A program made the position numbers and the translations under genes. Of a DNA stretch of 37,539 nt, positions 1-9,581 are shown one piece after another. The DNA is from an uncultured Bacteroidales bacterium (GTDB taxonomy: Bacteria > Bacteroidota > Bacteroidia > Bacteroidales > UBA932): positions 1 to 37,539 of the forward strand of contig CAMNGM010000006.1 of assembly GCA_946538425.1 (NCBI GenBank). Direction: 5' to 3'. The notes below the pieces were generated by a model. That model saw only the letters and a program-made list of their open reading frames with translations, was not told the DNA's origin and made no database searches. The first letter of the stretch is position 1. Every line of letters begins with the position of its first letter.

Positions 1-47
1 CCCCGAGATTACAAATCACGTGCTCTGGCCAACTGAGCTATATCGGC
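1..47 (-). tRNA. tRNA-Thr (anticodon TGT), truncated by window start
   Basis: The reverse complement reads GCCGATA TA GCTC AGTTGGCCA GAGC A CGTGA TTTGTAA TCTCG GGG: acceptor 5' strand, D-arm and anticodon arm with TGT at 34-36. The 3' half lies outside the window. Confidence 0.9.
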
Positions 48-82
48 AGCTCATTCGGATCCTTCAATCGCGAAAGGGATTG

Positions 83-113
83 CAAAGGTAGTGCTTTTTT
101 CCAAACTTGCAAA
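83..113 (-). promoter_or_regulatory. Bacteroidetes-type promoter (-33 TTTG / -7 TACCTTTG) for the tRNA
   Basis: On the minus strand, TTTTG (110-114), a 19-nt spacer, then TACCTTTGCA (81-90). This matches the known TTTG-N19-21-TAnnTTTG consensus and lies about 36 nt upstream of the tRNA 5' end. Confidence 0.7.
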
Positions 114-216
114 ACTTTTTGCATTATTTTCGTCCGAAAACGCAAATTTCTTGAAGGACGATGCCAGGGTCCAGGTAATAAACCCTCACTTCGTGCGATC
201 CGCGAGGCTGGCCGGA

Positions 217-2085
217 CTATCGTTTCAGCAAATCCACGAGAATCCCGTAGATGGATTCCGTGTCCAGGCAGCACTCGGCCCACTGGGCCTTCTGCGTGTC
301 CTGGGCGATGAACCGGTCGGGAATGCCGAGCCCTTTGATGATGGGCGACTCGGTCCGGCCGGCGAAATACTCGCACACGGCGCTGTACAGGCCGCCCTTC
401 AAGGCGCCGTCCTCCAGGGTGAGGATCACCCGGAAGCCGGAGACTTCCTCCAGGATGGAGGTGTCCAGCGGCTTGAGCCAGCGCATATCGTACACGGAAG
501 GGGCCACCCAGTAGTCGGTCTTGTGCCGGAGCGCGGCCTCCAGGGCCCGGTTCGCGACGGGGCCGAGGGCGAGGACGGCGACGTCCTTCCCTTCCAGGAG
601 TTTCTCGCCCTTGCCGACGGGGAGATTCTCAAACGGCGCCTCCTTCCAGTCGACCCCTTCCCCGCACCCGCGCGGGTAGCGGATGATGTAGGGGCCGCCC
701 TTGAGGGACAGTCCGGTGTACATCAGGTTCTTGAGCTCGCGCTCGTTGCGCGGCGCGGCGATGACGGTGTTGGGGATGCTCCGGTAGGCCGCGAGGTCGA
801 AGCAGCCGTGGTGCGTGGCGCCGTCCTCCCCCACCAGGCCGGCCCGGTCAAAGCACAGCACGACGGGCAGGTTCTGCAGGGCCACGTCGTGGATGATCTC
901 GTCGTAGGCCCGCTGGGCGAACGAGGAGTAGATGTTGCAGAAGGGTTTCATCCCGGCGGCGGCGAGGCCGGCGGAGAAGGTGACGGCGTGCTCCTCCTCG
1001 ATGCCCACGTCGAAGAAACGCTCGGGGAAGGTCTGCTCCAGCAGGTGCATCCCGCAGCCCGTCGCCATCGCCGGCGTGATGCCGACGACCTTCGGGTCCT
1101 TCCGCGCAAGTTCCACGAGCGTCTCGCCGAAGACGTCCTGGTAGCGGGCGGCCGGGTAGACGGTCTTCTGCTGCTCGCCGGTGACGGGGTCGAAGCGGCC
1201 GGGGGCGTGCCAGGTGGTGGGATCGGCCTCCGCGGGCGCGTAGCCCTTGCCCTTGCGCGTGATCACGTGCAGGATGCGCGGGCCCTTGAGGTCGCGGAGG
1301 CGGCGGAGCGTTTCCGTCACCTGCGCGATGTCGTTCCCGTCGATGGGCCCGAAATACCGGAAGCCCAGGGCCTCGAAGATGGCGCCGCCGGACTCGCGCA
1401 CCAGGTTGGACTTCGTGTCCATCACCCGGCGCTGGACCCAGTCGCGGAGCTTTCCTTCGCCCAGGCGGTTCCAGATCTGGCCTTTCACCTTGTTATAGAG
1501 GTTCGAGGAGGTGACGCGGAGCAGGTAGTCGTGCAGGCCGCCCGTGGCCTGGTCGATGGACATGTTGTTGTCGTTCAGGACCACGAGGAGGTCCGCCTTC
1601 GAGGAGCCGGCGTTGTTCAGGCCCTCCCAGGCGAGGCCGCCCGTGAGGGCGCCGTCGCCGACGAGGGCCACCGCGCGCTCCCCGGAGCCGGTGAGGCGGG
1701 CCGCCTCGGCAAAGCCGAGGGCCGCCGAGATGGCCGTGGAGGAGTGCCCGGCGCCGAAGGGGTCGTACGGGCTCTCGTCCCGCTTGGGGAAGCCGCTGAT
1801 GCCGCCCCGGGTGCGGTTGCGCTTGAAGGCGTCCCGCCGGCCGGTGAGGATCTTGTGGGCATAGGCCTGGTGCCCCACGTCGAAGACAAGCTTGTCCTTG
1901 GGCGTGTCGTACACGGCGTGCAGGCCCACGATGAGCTCCACGGCGCCCAGGCTCGAGCCCAGGTGCCCCGGATTCTTCGCGCAGCACTCCACCATGTACT
2001 GACGGATCTCCGCGCACAGCTGCTCGAGCCGCGCGGTGCTGAATTTCCGGATATCCGCCGGACTGTTTACCTTCTCCAACAACAT
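217..2085 (-). CDS. dxs: 1-deoxy-D-xylulose-5-phosphate synthase
   Basis: The translation contains NPGHLGSSLGAVELIVGLHAVYDTPKDKLVFDVGHQAYAHKILTGRRD, GDGALTGGLAWEGLNNAG and the C-terminal transketolase domains. The start is set at MLLEKV (2085), because upstream in-frame Mets precede the putative promoter. Confidence 0.95.
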   Translation of the reverse strand: MLLEKVNSPADIRKFSTARLEQLCAEIRQYMVECCAKNPGHLGSSLGAVELIVGLHAVYDTPKDKLVFDVGHQAYAHKILTGRRDAFKRNRTRGGISGFPKRDESPYDPFGAGHSSTAISAALGFAEAARLTGSGERAVALVGDGALTGGLAWEGLNNAGSSKADLLVVLNDNNMSIDQATGGLHDYLLRVTSSNLYNKVKGQIWNRLGEGKLRDWVQRRVMDTKSNLVRESGGAIFEALGFRYFGPIDGNDIAQVTETLRRLRDLKGPRILHVITRKGKGYAPAEADPTTWHAPGRFDPVTGEQQKTVYPAARYQDVFGETLVELARKDPKVVGITPAMATGCGMHLLEQTFPERFFDVGIEEEHAVTFSAGLAAAGMKPFCNIYSSFAQRAYDEIIHDVALQNLPVVLCFDRAGLVGEDGATHHGCFDLAAYRSIPNTVIAAPRNERELKNLMYTGLSLKGGPYIIRYPRGCGEGVDWKEAPFENLPVGKGEKLLEGKDVAVLALGPVANRALEAALRHKTDYWVAPSVYDMRWLKPLDTSILEEVSGFRVILTLEDGALKGGLYSAVCEYFAGRTESPIIKGLGIPDRFIAQDTQKAQWAECCLDTESIYGILVDLLKR

Positions 2086-2108
2086 AATCGACCTCGCTAG
2101 GGGGAATG

Positions 2109-2116
2109 CAAAGATA
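2109..2116 (-). promoter_or_regulatory. putative dxs -7 element TATCTTTG
   Basis: TATCTTTGCA on the minus strand about 20 nt upstream of the dxs ATG. No -33 box at canonical spacing was recognised. Confidence 0.5.
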
Positions 2117-2225
2117 CGCATTTTACACAAAATACGGTGAGGAATGGGCGGTTCTCAAATAATTTTAGTAATTTCGCCCATGATTGGGCCGTAGGGCCCC
2201 GCAAGCAATCTAAAACCTTTACGAT

Positions 2226-3845
2226 ATGACTGATACCGTCAACAAGACGCTGCGCGATTCGGCGGCGATGCGGTGGACAGCGCTGCTGCTCCTGGCACTG
2301 GCGATGTTCTGCGCCTACATTTTCATGGATATCCTGTCCCCGATCAAGGACCTGATGCAGGAGACCCGCGGCTGGGACTCCACGGCGTTCGGCACGATGC
2401 AGGGCTCCGAGGTGTTCCTCAACGTTTTCGTGTTCTTCCTCATCTTCGCGGGCATCATCCTGGACAAGATGGGAGTGCGCTTCACCGCCGTCCTGTCCGC
2501 CGCCGTGATGCTCGTGGGCGCGTGCATCAAGTGGTTCGCCGTGAGCGAATCCTTCATGGGCAGCGGCCTGGAGACCTGGTTCACCAACAACCTGAACTAC
2601 ATCCCGCTCTTCGACGAGCTGGGCGTGTCCCCGTTCTACCGGGGGATGCCGGCGTCGGCGAAGTTCGCGGCCTGCGGCTTCATGATCTTCGGCTGCGGCT
2701 GCGAGATGGCCGGCATCACGGTGAGCCGCGGAATCGTCAAGTGGTTCAAGGGCCGTGAGATGGCCCTCGCGATGGGCTCCGAAATGGCCCTGGCGCGCCT
2801 GGGCGTCGCCACCTGCATGATCTTCTCGCCGTTCTTCGCGAAGCTCGGCGGCCGCGTCGACGTCTCCCGCAGCGTCGCCTTCGGCGTCGTGCTGATGTGC
2901 ATCGCCCTCATCATGTGCATCGTGTACTTCTTCATGGACAAGAAACTGGATGCGCAGACGGGCGAGGCCGAGGAGAAGGACGACCCGTTCAAGGTCAGCG
3001 ACATCGGCAAGATCCTGTCCGACGGCGGATTCTGGATCGTCGCCCTGCTGTGCGTGCTGTACTACTCCGCCATCTTCCCGTTCCAGAAGTATGCGGTGAA
3101 CATGCTCCAGTGCAACCTGACGCTCACCGCCCCGGCCGCCGACTCCTTCTGGGCCGGCTCCAGCGTGACCATCGTCCAGTACATCATCATGCTGGTGGTC
3201 GCCGCTGCGGGCTTCGCAAGCAACTTCCAGAAGAAGAAGAGCAACCAGTACCTGTTCCTGGGCATTTCCATCGTCTCCCTCATCGCGTACTGCTATATGG
3301 GCTATATGCGCCAGAGCGCCGAGTCCATCTTCGCGGTGTTCCCGCTCCTGGCGGTGCTCATCACCCCGATCCTGGGCAACTACCTGGACCGCAAGGGCAA
3401 GGGCGCGTCGATGCTCGTGCTCGGCGCCATCCTGCTGATCGCCTGCCACCTGACCTTCGCCTTCGTCCTGCCCGCCTTCAAGGGCAACGCCGTCGGCGGC
3501 GTCATCGTCGCCTACACGACGATCCTCGTGCTCGGCGCCAGCTTCTCGCTGGTTCCCGCCGCCCTGTGGCCGTCCGTCCCGAAGCTCGTGGACGCCAAGG
3601 TCATCGGCTCCGCCTACGCCCTGATCTTCTGGATCCAGAACATCGGCCTGTGGCTGTTCCCGCTCCTGATCGGCAAGGTCCTCGACAAGACGAACCCCGG
3701 CGTGACGGATCCCACCCAGTTCAACTACACGGCCCCGCTCGTGATGCTGGCCTGCCTGGGCGTCGCCGCCCTCGTCCTGGGCCTCGTGCTGAAGGTCGTG
3801 GACAAGAAGAAGCACCTCGGCCTCGAGGAGCCCAACATCCAGTAA
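2226..3845 (+). CDS. MFS transporter, paralogue 1
   Basis: 539 aa with about 12 hydrophobic segments and the conserved block FSLVPAALWPSVPKLVDAKVIGSAYALIFWIQNIGLWLFP, shared with the next gene. Confidence 0.85.
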   Translation: MTDTVNKTLRDSAAMRWTALLLLALAMFCAYIFMDILSPIKDLMQETRGWDSTAFGTMQGSEVFLNVFVFFLIFAGIILDKMGVRFTAVLSAAVMLVGACIKWFAVSESFMGSGLETWFTNNLNYIPLFDELGVSPFYRGMPASAKFAACGFMIFGCGCEMAGITVSRGIVKWFKGREMALAMGSEMALARLGVATCMIFSPFFAKLGGRVDVSRSVAFGVVLMCIALIMCIVYFFMDKKLDAQTGEAEEKDDPFKVSDIGKILSDGGFWIVALLCVLYYSAIFPFQKYAVNMLQCNLTLTAPAADSFWAGSSVTIVQYIIMLVVAAAGFASNFQKKKSNQYLFLGISIVSLIAYCYMGYMRQSAESIFAVFPLLAVLITPILGNYLDRKGKGASMLVLGAILLIACHLTFAFVLPAFKGNAVGGVIVAYTTILVLGASFSLVPAALWPSVPKLVDAKVIGSAYALIFWIQNIGLWLFPLLIGKVLDKTNPGVTDPTQFNYTAPLVMLACLGVAALVLGLVLKVVDKKKHLGLEEPNIQ

Positions 3846-5156
3846 ATGGCGCGGAAACACTCTTTGCGGGTGGCCTGCTGGGCCGCCCTCCTGTGTCTGG
3901 TGGTACCGATGTTCGCATCGTACTACTTCGACGACATGTTCTCCAGCATCTCGTACCTGTTCCAGGATTCCGGGCTGACCCAGCTCGGCTGGGACGAGAA
4001 TGACTACGGCCGGTACACCAGCGGCTACAGCGTCCTGTGCATCTTCGGCGGCCTCGCCCTCTTCGGCATCCTGCTGGACAAGTGGGGCGTCCGGGTGGCC
4101 GGCACGCTGTACGTGGGGATGATGGTGGCCGGCGCCGGCCTCGTGACCTGGGCCATCCTGTCCGGGCAGAAGAACTCCGCGACGCTCGCCTACGCGGGCT
4201 GCATGGTGTTCGGCCTCGGCAGCGAGATGGCCGGGACGGTGGTGAACCGCTCCATCGGCCGCTGGTTCAAGGACGGGGGGATGGCGCTCGCGATGGGCCT
4301 GCACCTCGCCATCGCCCGCCTGGGCACCGCGTTCGCGCTGGTCATTTCCCCGAAGCTGGTCGCCCAGCAGGCGGACCACGTCTACTCCCTCGCCGAAACC
4401 GCCCGTCCCGCCCTCCTGGGGATGGGGCTGATGGCCCTCGGGCTCATCCTCTGGGCGGCGTTCGTGGCGATGGACGCCAAGCGTTTCCCGAAGCAGGGCG
4501 GCACGGCCAACAAGGCCGACGACTTCCGCTTCGCGGATGCGTTCAAGGTACTGGGCAACAAGAACTTCTGGCTCCTGGGCCTGCTGTGCGTGCTGTTCTA
4601 CAGCAGCATCATCGCCTTCAAGAAATTCGCGGGCGCCATCCTGATCCCCCGCTTCGACATTCCCGCCGAGGCCGCGGGCTGGATGGTATCGATGCTTCCC
4701 TTCTCCACCGTCATCTTCGCGCCCCTGTTCGGCCTGATGGTGGACCAGGTGGGCAAGGGTACGCGCTGGATGATCTTCGGGTCCATCCTCGCCCTCGCCG
4801 CGCACCTGCTGCTGGCCTTCGCCCCGTCCGGCGTGCCGCTGTGGGGCTACCTCGCGATGGCGATGCTGGGCTTCGGCTACTCCCTGGTCCCGGCCGCCCT
4901 GTGGCCCAGCGTCCCGAAGATCGTCCCGGACAAGATCCTGGGCACGACCTTCGCGCTCATCTACTGGGTCCAGAACCTGGGCCTGCTGGTGTTCAAGCGC
5001 CTGGCGGGCGGCATCCTCGGCAGCGAATCCGGCACGCCGGTCACCGTGGAACTGATGTTCACGGGCCTCTGCGTGCTCGCCCTCGTGACCGCGCTCCTGT
5101 TCGCCGCCAATTCCCGGAAGCACCCGGAACTGCGGCTGGACGCCCCGAACAAGTAG
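3846..5156 (+). CDS. MFS transporter, paralogue 2
   Basis: 436 aa polytopic protein. The block YSLVPAALWPSVPKIVPDKILGTTFALIYWVQNLGLLVF is homologous to the upstream gene. The ATG abuts the previous stop (TAA|ATG). Confidence 0.85.
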   Translation: MARKHSLRVACWAALLCLVVPMFASYYFDDMFSSISYLFQDSGLTQLGWDENDYGRYTSGYSVLCIFGGLALFGILLDKWGVRVAGTLYVGMMVAGAGLVTWAILSGQKNSATLAYAGCMVFGLGSEMAGTVVNRSIGRWFKDGGMALAMGLHLAIARLGTAFALVISPKLVAQQADHVYSLAETARPALLGMGLMALGLILWAAFVAMDAKRFPKQGGTANKADDFRFADAFKVLGNKNFWLLGLLCVLFYSSIIAFKKFAGAILIPRFDIPAEAAGWMVSMLPFSTVIFAPLFGLMVDQVGKGTRWMIFGSILALAAHLLLAFAPSGVPLWGYLAMAMLGFGYSLVPAALWPSVPKIVPDKILGTTFALIYWVQNLGLLVFKRLAGGILGSESGTPVTVELMFTGLCVLALVTALLFAANSRKHPELRLDAPNK

Positions 5157-5183
5157 CGCTTCCCCGCATCAACGTCCCTAACT

Positions 5184-5217
5184 GCGTAAGGTGGTCCAAA
5201 GATGGACCACCTTACGC
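5184..5217 (+). terminator. strong rho-independent-type hairpin terminator
   Basis: Perfect 15-bp stem gcgtaaggtggtcca-AAGA-tggaccaccttacgc followed by gtttt, between the convergent MFS gene and uvrA. Confidence 0.85.
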
Positions 5218-5244
5218 GTTTTACCCTTGGACCCACCGTGGGCG

Positions 5245-8037
5245 CTACAGCACGTCTTTCAGGAACGGGCCGGTGACGGAGGCGGGGTCGAGGACGAGGT
5301 CCTCGGGAGTGCCCTGGGCGACGATGCGTCCGCCGCGGCGGCCGCCTTCCGGGCCCATGTCGATGAGCCAGTCCGCGCTCTTGAGCACGTCCAGGTTGTG
5401 TTCGATGATGATGACGGTGTTGCCGGCCTCCACGAGGCGGTCCAGCACGCCCAGGAGGACCTGGATGTCCTCGAAATGGAGGCCCGTCGTGGGCTCGTCC
5501 AGGATGTACAGGGTGCGGCCGGTGGAGGGGCGGGAGAGTTCCGCGGCCAGCTTCATCCGCTGGCTCTCGCCGCCGGACAGGGTCACGGCGGACTGTCCCA
5601 GATGGACATACCCCAGGCCCACGTCCACCATCGCCTTCAGTTTCGTGGCGATCTTCGGGATGGGCTTGAAGAACTCGTAGGCCTCGGCGATGGGCATTTC
5701 CAGCACGTCGTTGATGTTCTTGCCCTTGTAGCGGACGGCGAGGGTGTCCTCCTTGTAGCGGCGGCCGCGGCACTGGTCGCAGGGCACGTGGACCGACGGG
5801 AGGAAATTCATCTCGATGACCTTGATGCCGGCGCCCTTGCACTCCTCGCAGCGTCCGCCGGGGACGTTGAAGGAGAAGCGGCCGGCCTTGAAGCCCCGCA
5901 CCTTCGCGTCCTGCGTTTCCTCGAACAGGGTGCGGATGTCGTTGAACACGCCGGTGAAGGTGGCCGGATTCGACCGCGGGGTGCGGCCGATGGGCGACTG
6001 GTCGATCTCGATGAGCTTGTCGATGTGTTCGATGCCTTCCAGCGCGTCGTACGGCAGGGGTTTCTCCTTGCCGTGATAGAACTTCTGCTTGAGGATGGGC
6101 ATCAGCGTCTCATTGATGAGGGAGGACTTGCCGCTGCCGGAGAGGCCGGCCACGCCGATGAAGCAGCCCAGCGGGAAAGACACGTCGATGTTCTTGAGGT
6201 TGTTGCCCCGGGCGCCGCGCAGTGTGAGGGTCTGGCCGTTCCCGCGCCGGCGGCGGGCCGGCACCGGAATCGTCTTCCGCCCCTGCAGATAATCCAGCGT
6301 CACGGACGGGCCCACGACGGCGTGGGAGGCGGTTTCCGCGTCCATCGGCTCGCCCTTCAGCAGCGTCCCGAGCGGGGCGCTGAGGCAGATCCTGCCCCCC
6401 TGCTCCCCCGCCCCGGGGCCCACGTCCACGAGCCAGTCGGCGCTGTACATCGTCTCCGCGTCGTGCTCCACCACCATCACCGAGTTGCCCTCGTCGCGGA
6501 GGGCCTTCAGCGAGGCGATGAGCTTGCGGTTGTCCTTCTGGTGCAGGCCGATGGACGGCTCGTCCAGGATATAGAGCACGTTCACGAGCTTGGAGCCGAT
6601 CTGCGTCGCCAGGCGGATGCGCTGGCTCTCGCCGCCGGACAGGGACGCCGTGGCGCGGTCCAGCGACAGGTAGTCCAGGCCCACGTCCAGCATGAACTGG
6701 ACCCGCTCGCGCAGTTCTTTCAGGATATCGCGGGAGACGTTCTTCTCCCGCTGGTTGAAGCCGGCGGGGATGTCGTCCAGCCACTTGCGCAGCTCGGTCA
6801 TCTCCAGCGCGGACACGTCGGCGATGGTCTTGCCGTCGATCCGGAAGCAGAGGGCCTCCTTCGACAGGCGCGTGCCCTGGCAGTCGGGACACACGACGGT
6901 GTCCTCGATATGGTCGATCACGCCGCCCCAGGCCTCCATTTCGGACAGGCCGCCGTCCCCCACCCGGAACAGTTCGTCGGAGCCGTACACGAGCAGCATC
7001 ACCGCCTCGTCCGGGAGGGTGCCGACGGGCTCGTACAGGCTGAAACCGTATTTCCGGGCGATGGAGCGGACGATGTCGAACTTCCGGCTCTCGCGGACCT
7101 TCCCCAGCGGGACGATGGCCCCGTCGGCGATGGACACGGTCCGGTCCGGGATGATGGTGTCCACATTCACGTCCACGACGGTGCCGAGGCCCTTGCAGTG
7201 CGGGCAGTAGCCCTGCGGCGAATTGAAGGAGAAGGTGTGCGGCTGCGGTTCCTGGAGGGAGGTGCCCGTCACCGGGTCCACCAGGTGCTTGGAGAAATGC
7301 TGCAGCGCGCCCGTTTCCAGGTCCATCACCGCCACCGACCCCTTGCCGGCGGAAAGCGCCTGCGCCACGGAGTCGCGCACCCGCTTGTCGTCCCCCGCCC
7401 CGGGCTTGAGACGGTCCACGACGAGCTCGATGAAATGGGGCTTGTAGCGGTCCAGGGCCTGCACGCCCTGCAGCTCGAGGATTTCCCCGTCGATGCGGAC
7501 CTCCGTGTAGCCGCGCTTGCGAAGCTGGTCGAACAGCTCGCGGTAGTGGCCCTTGCGGCCCCGCACGAGCGGCGCCAGCAGGTAGCACTTGCGGTCCCGG
7601 TACGTGGTGAGGATCAGGTCCACGATCTGGCCGTCGGTGTAGCGCACCATCTCCTCGCCGGACTCCGGCGAGATGGCGCGCGAACCCTTCGCGTACAGCA
7701 GGCGGAGGAAGTCGTAGATCTCCGTGATGGTGCCCACGGTGGAGCGGGGGTTGTTCCCGGTGGTCTTCTGCTCGATCGCGATGATCGGGCTCAGGCCGTG
7801 GATCTCCTCCACCTCGGGCTTCTCGAGGATGCCCATAAAGTGCTTCGCGTACGTGGACAGGGTGTCCATATACCGGCGCTGGCCTTCGGCATAGATTGTA
7901 TCGAACGCCAGCGAGGACTTCCCGCTGCCGGAAAGCCCCGTCACGACGACGAATTCGCCCCGCGGGATGTCCACATCCACGTTCTGCAGGTTGTTCGCCT
8001 TGGCGCCCCGCACCTGTATGTACTCCTTCTGCTTCAT
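5245..8037 (-). CDS. uvrA: excinuclease ABC subunit A
   Basis: The translation from [56 protein letters not shown] includes two ABC signature motifs (LSGGESQR x2), CxxC zinc modules and [20 protein letters not shown]. The longer ORF upstream of 8037 is not UvrA-like. Confidence 0.95.
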   Translation of the reverse strand: MKQKEYIQVRGAKANNLQNVDVDIPRGEFVVVTGLSGSGKSSLAFDTIYAEGQRRYMDTLSTYAKHFMGILEKPEVEEIHGLSPIIAIEQKTTGNNPRSTVGTITEIYDFLRLLYAKGSRAISPESGEEMVRYTDGQIVDLILTTYRDRKCYLLAPLVRGRKGHYRELFDQLRKRGYTEVRIDGEILELQGVQALDRYKPHFIELVVDRLKPGAGDDKRVRDSVAQALSAGKGSVAVMDLETGALQHFSKHLVDPVTGTSLQEPQPHTFSFNSPQGYCPHCKGLGTVVDVNVDTIIPDRTVSIADGAIVPLGKVRESRKFDIVRSIARKYGFSLYEPVGTLPDEAVMLLVYGSDELFRVGDGGLSEMEAWGGVIDHIEDTVVCPDCQGTRLSKEALCFRIDGKTIADVSALEMTELRKWLDDIPAGFNQREKNVSRDILKELRERVQFMLDVGLDYLSLDRATASLSGGESQRIRLATQIGSKLVNVLYILDEPSIGLHQKDNRKLIASLKALRDEGNSVMVVEHDAETMYSADWLVDVGPGAGEQGGRICLSAPLGTLLKGEPMDAETASHAVVGPSVTLDYLQGRKTIPVPARRRRGNGQTLTLRGARGNNLKNIDVSFPLGCFIGVAGLSGSGKSSLINETLMPILKQKFYHGKEKPLPYDALEGIEHIDKLIEIDQSPIGRTPRSNPATFTGVFNDIRTLFEETQDAKVRGFKAGRFSFNVPGGRCEECKGAGIKVIEMNFLPSVHVPCDQCRGRRYKEDTLAVRYKGKNINDVLEMPIAEAYEFFKPIPKIATKLKAMVDVGLGYVHLGQSAVTLSGGESQRMKLAAELSRPSTGRTLYILDEPTTGLHFEDIQVLLGVLDRLVEAGNTVIIIEHNLDVLKSADWLIDMGPEGGRRGGRIVAQGTPEDLVLDPASVTGPFLKDVL

Positions 8038-8044
8038 AGGAATG

Positions 8045-8052
8045 CAAAGGTA
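8045..8052 (-). promoter_or_regulatory. putative uvrA -7 element TACCTTTG
   Basis: TACCTTTGCA on the minus strand, 7 nt upstream of the uvrA ATG. It matches TAnnTTTG. Confidence 0.5.
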
Positions 8053-8157
8053 CGGAAAAAAACGCACTTTTGGAGCGTCGCCCGGACGCCTGGGGCGGAT
8101 TGCCAGTTTTTCAACCAAAATTGTCTGTTCCTCTCCCCGGATTGTCCTTTCCCGCCA

Positions 8158-8165
8158 TATATTTG
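8158..8165 (+). promoter_or_regulatory. putative -7 element TATATTTG for the GH18/BACON gene
   Basis: TATATTTGCA on the plus strand just upstream of the ORF start. No clear -33 box. Confidence 0.45.
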
Positions 8166-8185
8166 CATAACAAATGCTGAACGAT

Positions 8186-9511
8186 ATGCGAAAAATGTAC
8201 AGACGCTGGCTGCTCCTCCTGCCGATCCTGGTCGTCTCTTCCTGTGGAAAACCGGAAAAAGGCGAAGCGGTCCCTCCGAGACGGATTCTCAACGTGTCCC
8301 CCACCGAAGTCCGGGTGGAAGCCAAGGAGACGGTTTTTTCCCTGGATGTCGACTGCAGTTTCGACTATGCCTTGGAGATCGACGCGGACTGGGTCGAACG
8401 GGTGGCGGGCTCGCCGGCGGCACGGCCGGAGTTCTCCGTCCGGGAAAACCCGTCCGATTCCGAGCGGAAGGCCACCCTCCGGTTCTACGACCCTTCGGAC
8501 CGGTATTTCTCCGCGCGGGTGAGTCTGGTCCAGGACGCCGGCGCCGGACCGCAAGGCGGGGGCGGACACGTCGTGGTCGCCTATGTGACGTCGTGGTCCT
8601 CCCCAATCCCCGACCCCCGGTATATGACCCATATCAACTACGCCTTCGGCCACGTCACCTCCTCGTTCGACGGGGTCCGCATCGACGGGGAAGGCCGGTT
8701 CCGGCAGATGGTCGCCCTCAAGGAGAAGAATCCGGCCCTGAAAGTGCTCCTTTCCGTGGGCGGATGGGGAAGCGGCGGATTCAGCGAGATGGCGTCCACG
8801 GCCGGGCGGAGGGAGGCTTTCGCCCGCGCCTGCAAGAAAATGCTGGACGACTACGGCGCCGACGGCGTCGACATCGACTGGGAATACCCCGGCAGCAGCG
8901 CGGCCGGAATCGCATCGTCGGACCGGGACAAGGCGAACTATACGGAGCTGATGAAGGCGATCCGGAGCGCCATCGGTTCGGGGAAGCTGTTGACGCTGGC
9001 TTCCTCCTGCGATGCCGGCTATATCGATTTCAAGGCCATCCTGCCCTATGTGGATTTCGTGAACATCATGGCCTATGACATGGCCTCGGCTCCCCAGCAC
9101 AACGCGCCCCTTTACCGGGAAAAGGACGGAAAGAGGTCCCCTGTCGCCGGCTGGTACACCTGCGACGAGGCGGTCAGCGCCCACCTGAAAGCCGGCATCC
9201 CCGCGGACAAGCTGGTCCTGGGAATGCCCTTCTACGGCCACGGCAACAACACGTACGGCAGTTTCGTCTACTACTGCGACATCAAGGGTCCCAAAGGCGG
9301 GGATACCGAAAAATGGGATGACGTCGGACAGGTCCCCTATTATGCCGACGCCTCAGGGAAGCTCACCCTGGGCTTCGACAATGTCCGCTCCATCGAAGCC
9401 AAGTGCCAGTATGTCCTGGACAAGGGCCTCCGGGGCGGGATGTACTGGGAGTATTGTTATGACAACGGCTCCCTGGATTTGGCCAAGGCGGTGGCGAGAA
9501 AGCTGCTCTAG
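8186..9511 (+). CDS. GH18 chitinase-like lipoprotein with N-terminal BACON-type domain
   Basis: Lipobox VVSSC. BACON-like segment ILNVSPTEVRVEAKETVFSLDVDCSFDYALEIDADWVERV...RKATLRFYD. GH18 catalytic DGVDIDWEYP, MAYDM and GGMYWEY. ATG at 8186 is preferred over 8174 because of the -7 position; 8174 is also possible. Confidence 0.88.
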   Translation: MRKMYRRWLLLLPILVVSSCGKPEKGEAVPPRRILNVSPTEVRVEAKETVFSLDVDCSFDYALEIDADWVERVAGSPAARPEFSVRENPSDSERKATLRFYDPSDRYFSARVSLVQDAGAGPQGGGGHVVVAYVTSWSSPIPDPRYMTHINYAFGHVTSSFDGVRIDGEGRFRQMVALKEKNPALKVLLSVGGWGSGGFSEMASTAGRREAFARACKKMLDDYGADGVDIDWEYPGSSAAGIASSDRDKANYTELMKAIRSAIGSGKLLTLASSCDAGYIDFKAILPYVDFVNIMAYDMASAPQHNAPLYREKDGKRSPVAGWYTCDEAVSAHLKAGIPADKLVLGMPFYGHGNNTYGSFVYYCDIKGPKGGDTEKWDDVGQVPYYADASGKLTLGFDNVRSIEAKCQYVLDKGLRGGMYWEYCYDNGSLDLAKAVARKLL

Positions 9512-9532
9512 CGCGCTCCTGAGCGAAAAACA

Positions 9533-9565
9533 AAAGGGGCCGGCTCGAAGCGAGCCGGCCCCTTT
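9533..9565. terminator. bidirectional hairpin terminator between convergent genes
   Basis: Perfect 15-bp stem aaaggggccggctcg-AAG-cgagccggccccttt between the plus-strand GH18 gene and the minus-strand IPT lipoprotein gene, with A/T-rich ends on both sides of the stem. Confidence 0.85.
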
Positions 9566-9581
9566 CCGTTCTACGGTCCGG

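Noticed and set aside
91-2100. 669-aa plus-strand ORF antisense to dxs
   Set aside because: Fully overlaps dxs; shadow composition.
2189-2203. GGGCC-GTAG-GGCCC mini-hairpin upstream of the first MFS gene, considered as a riboswitch or attenuator
   Set aside because: Only a 5-bp stem, no T tract and no recognisable aptamer. Insufficient to call a regulatory RNA.
2097-5123. 1008-aa minus-strand ORF antisense to both MFS genes
   Set aside because: Very acidic/His-rich repetitive composition typical of an antisense frame of TM-protein codons. No motif, and it overlaps two clear transporters.
5191-9078. 1295-aa plus-strand ORF antisense to uvrA and running into the GH18 gene
   Set aside because: Same shadow-ORF composition. 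It spans a terminator and two promoters and overlaps the convincing uvrA.
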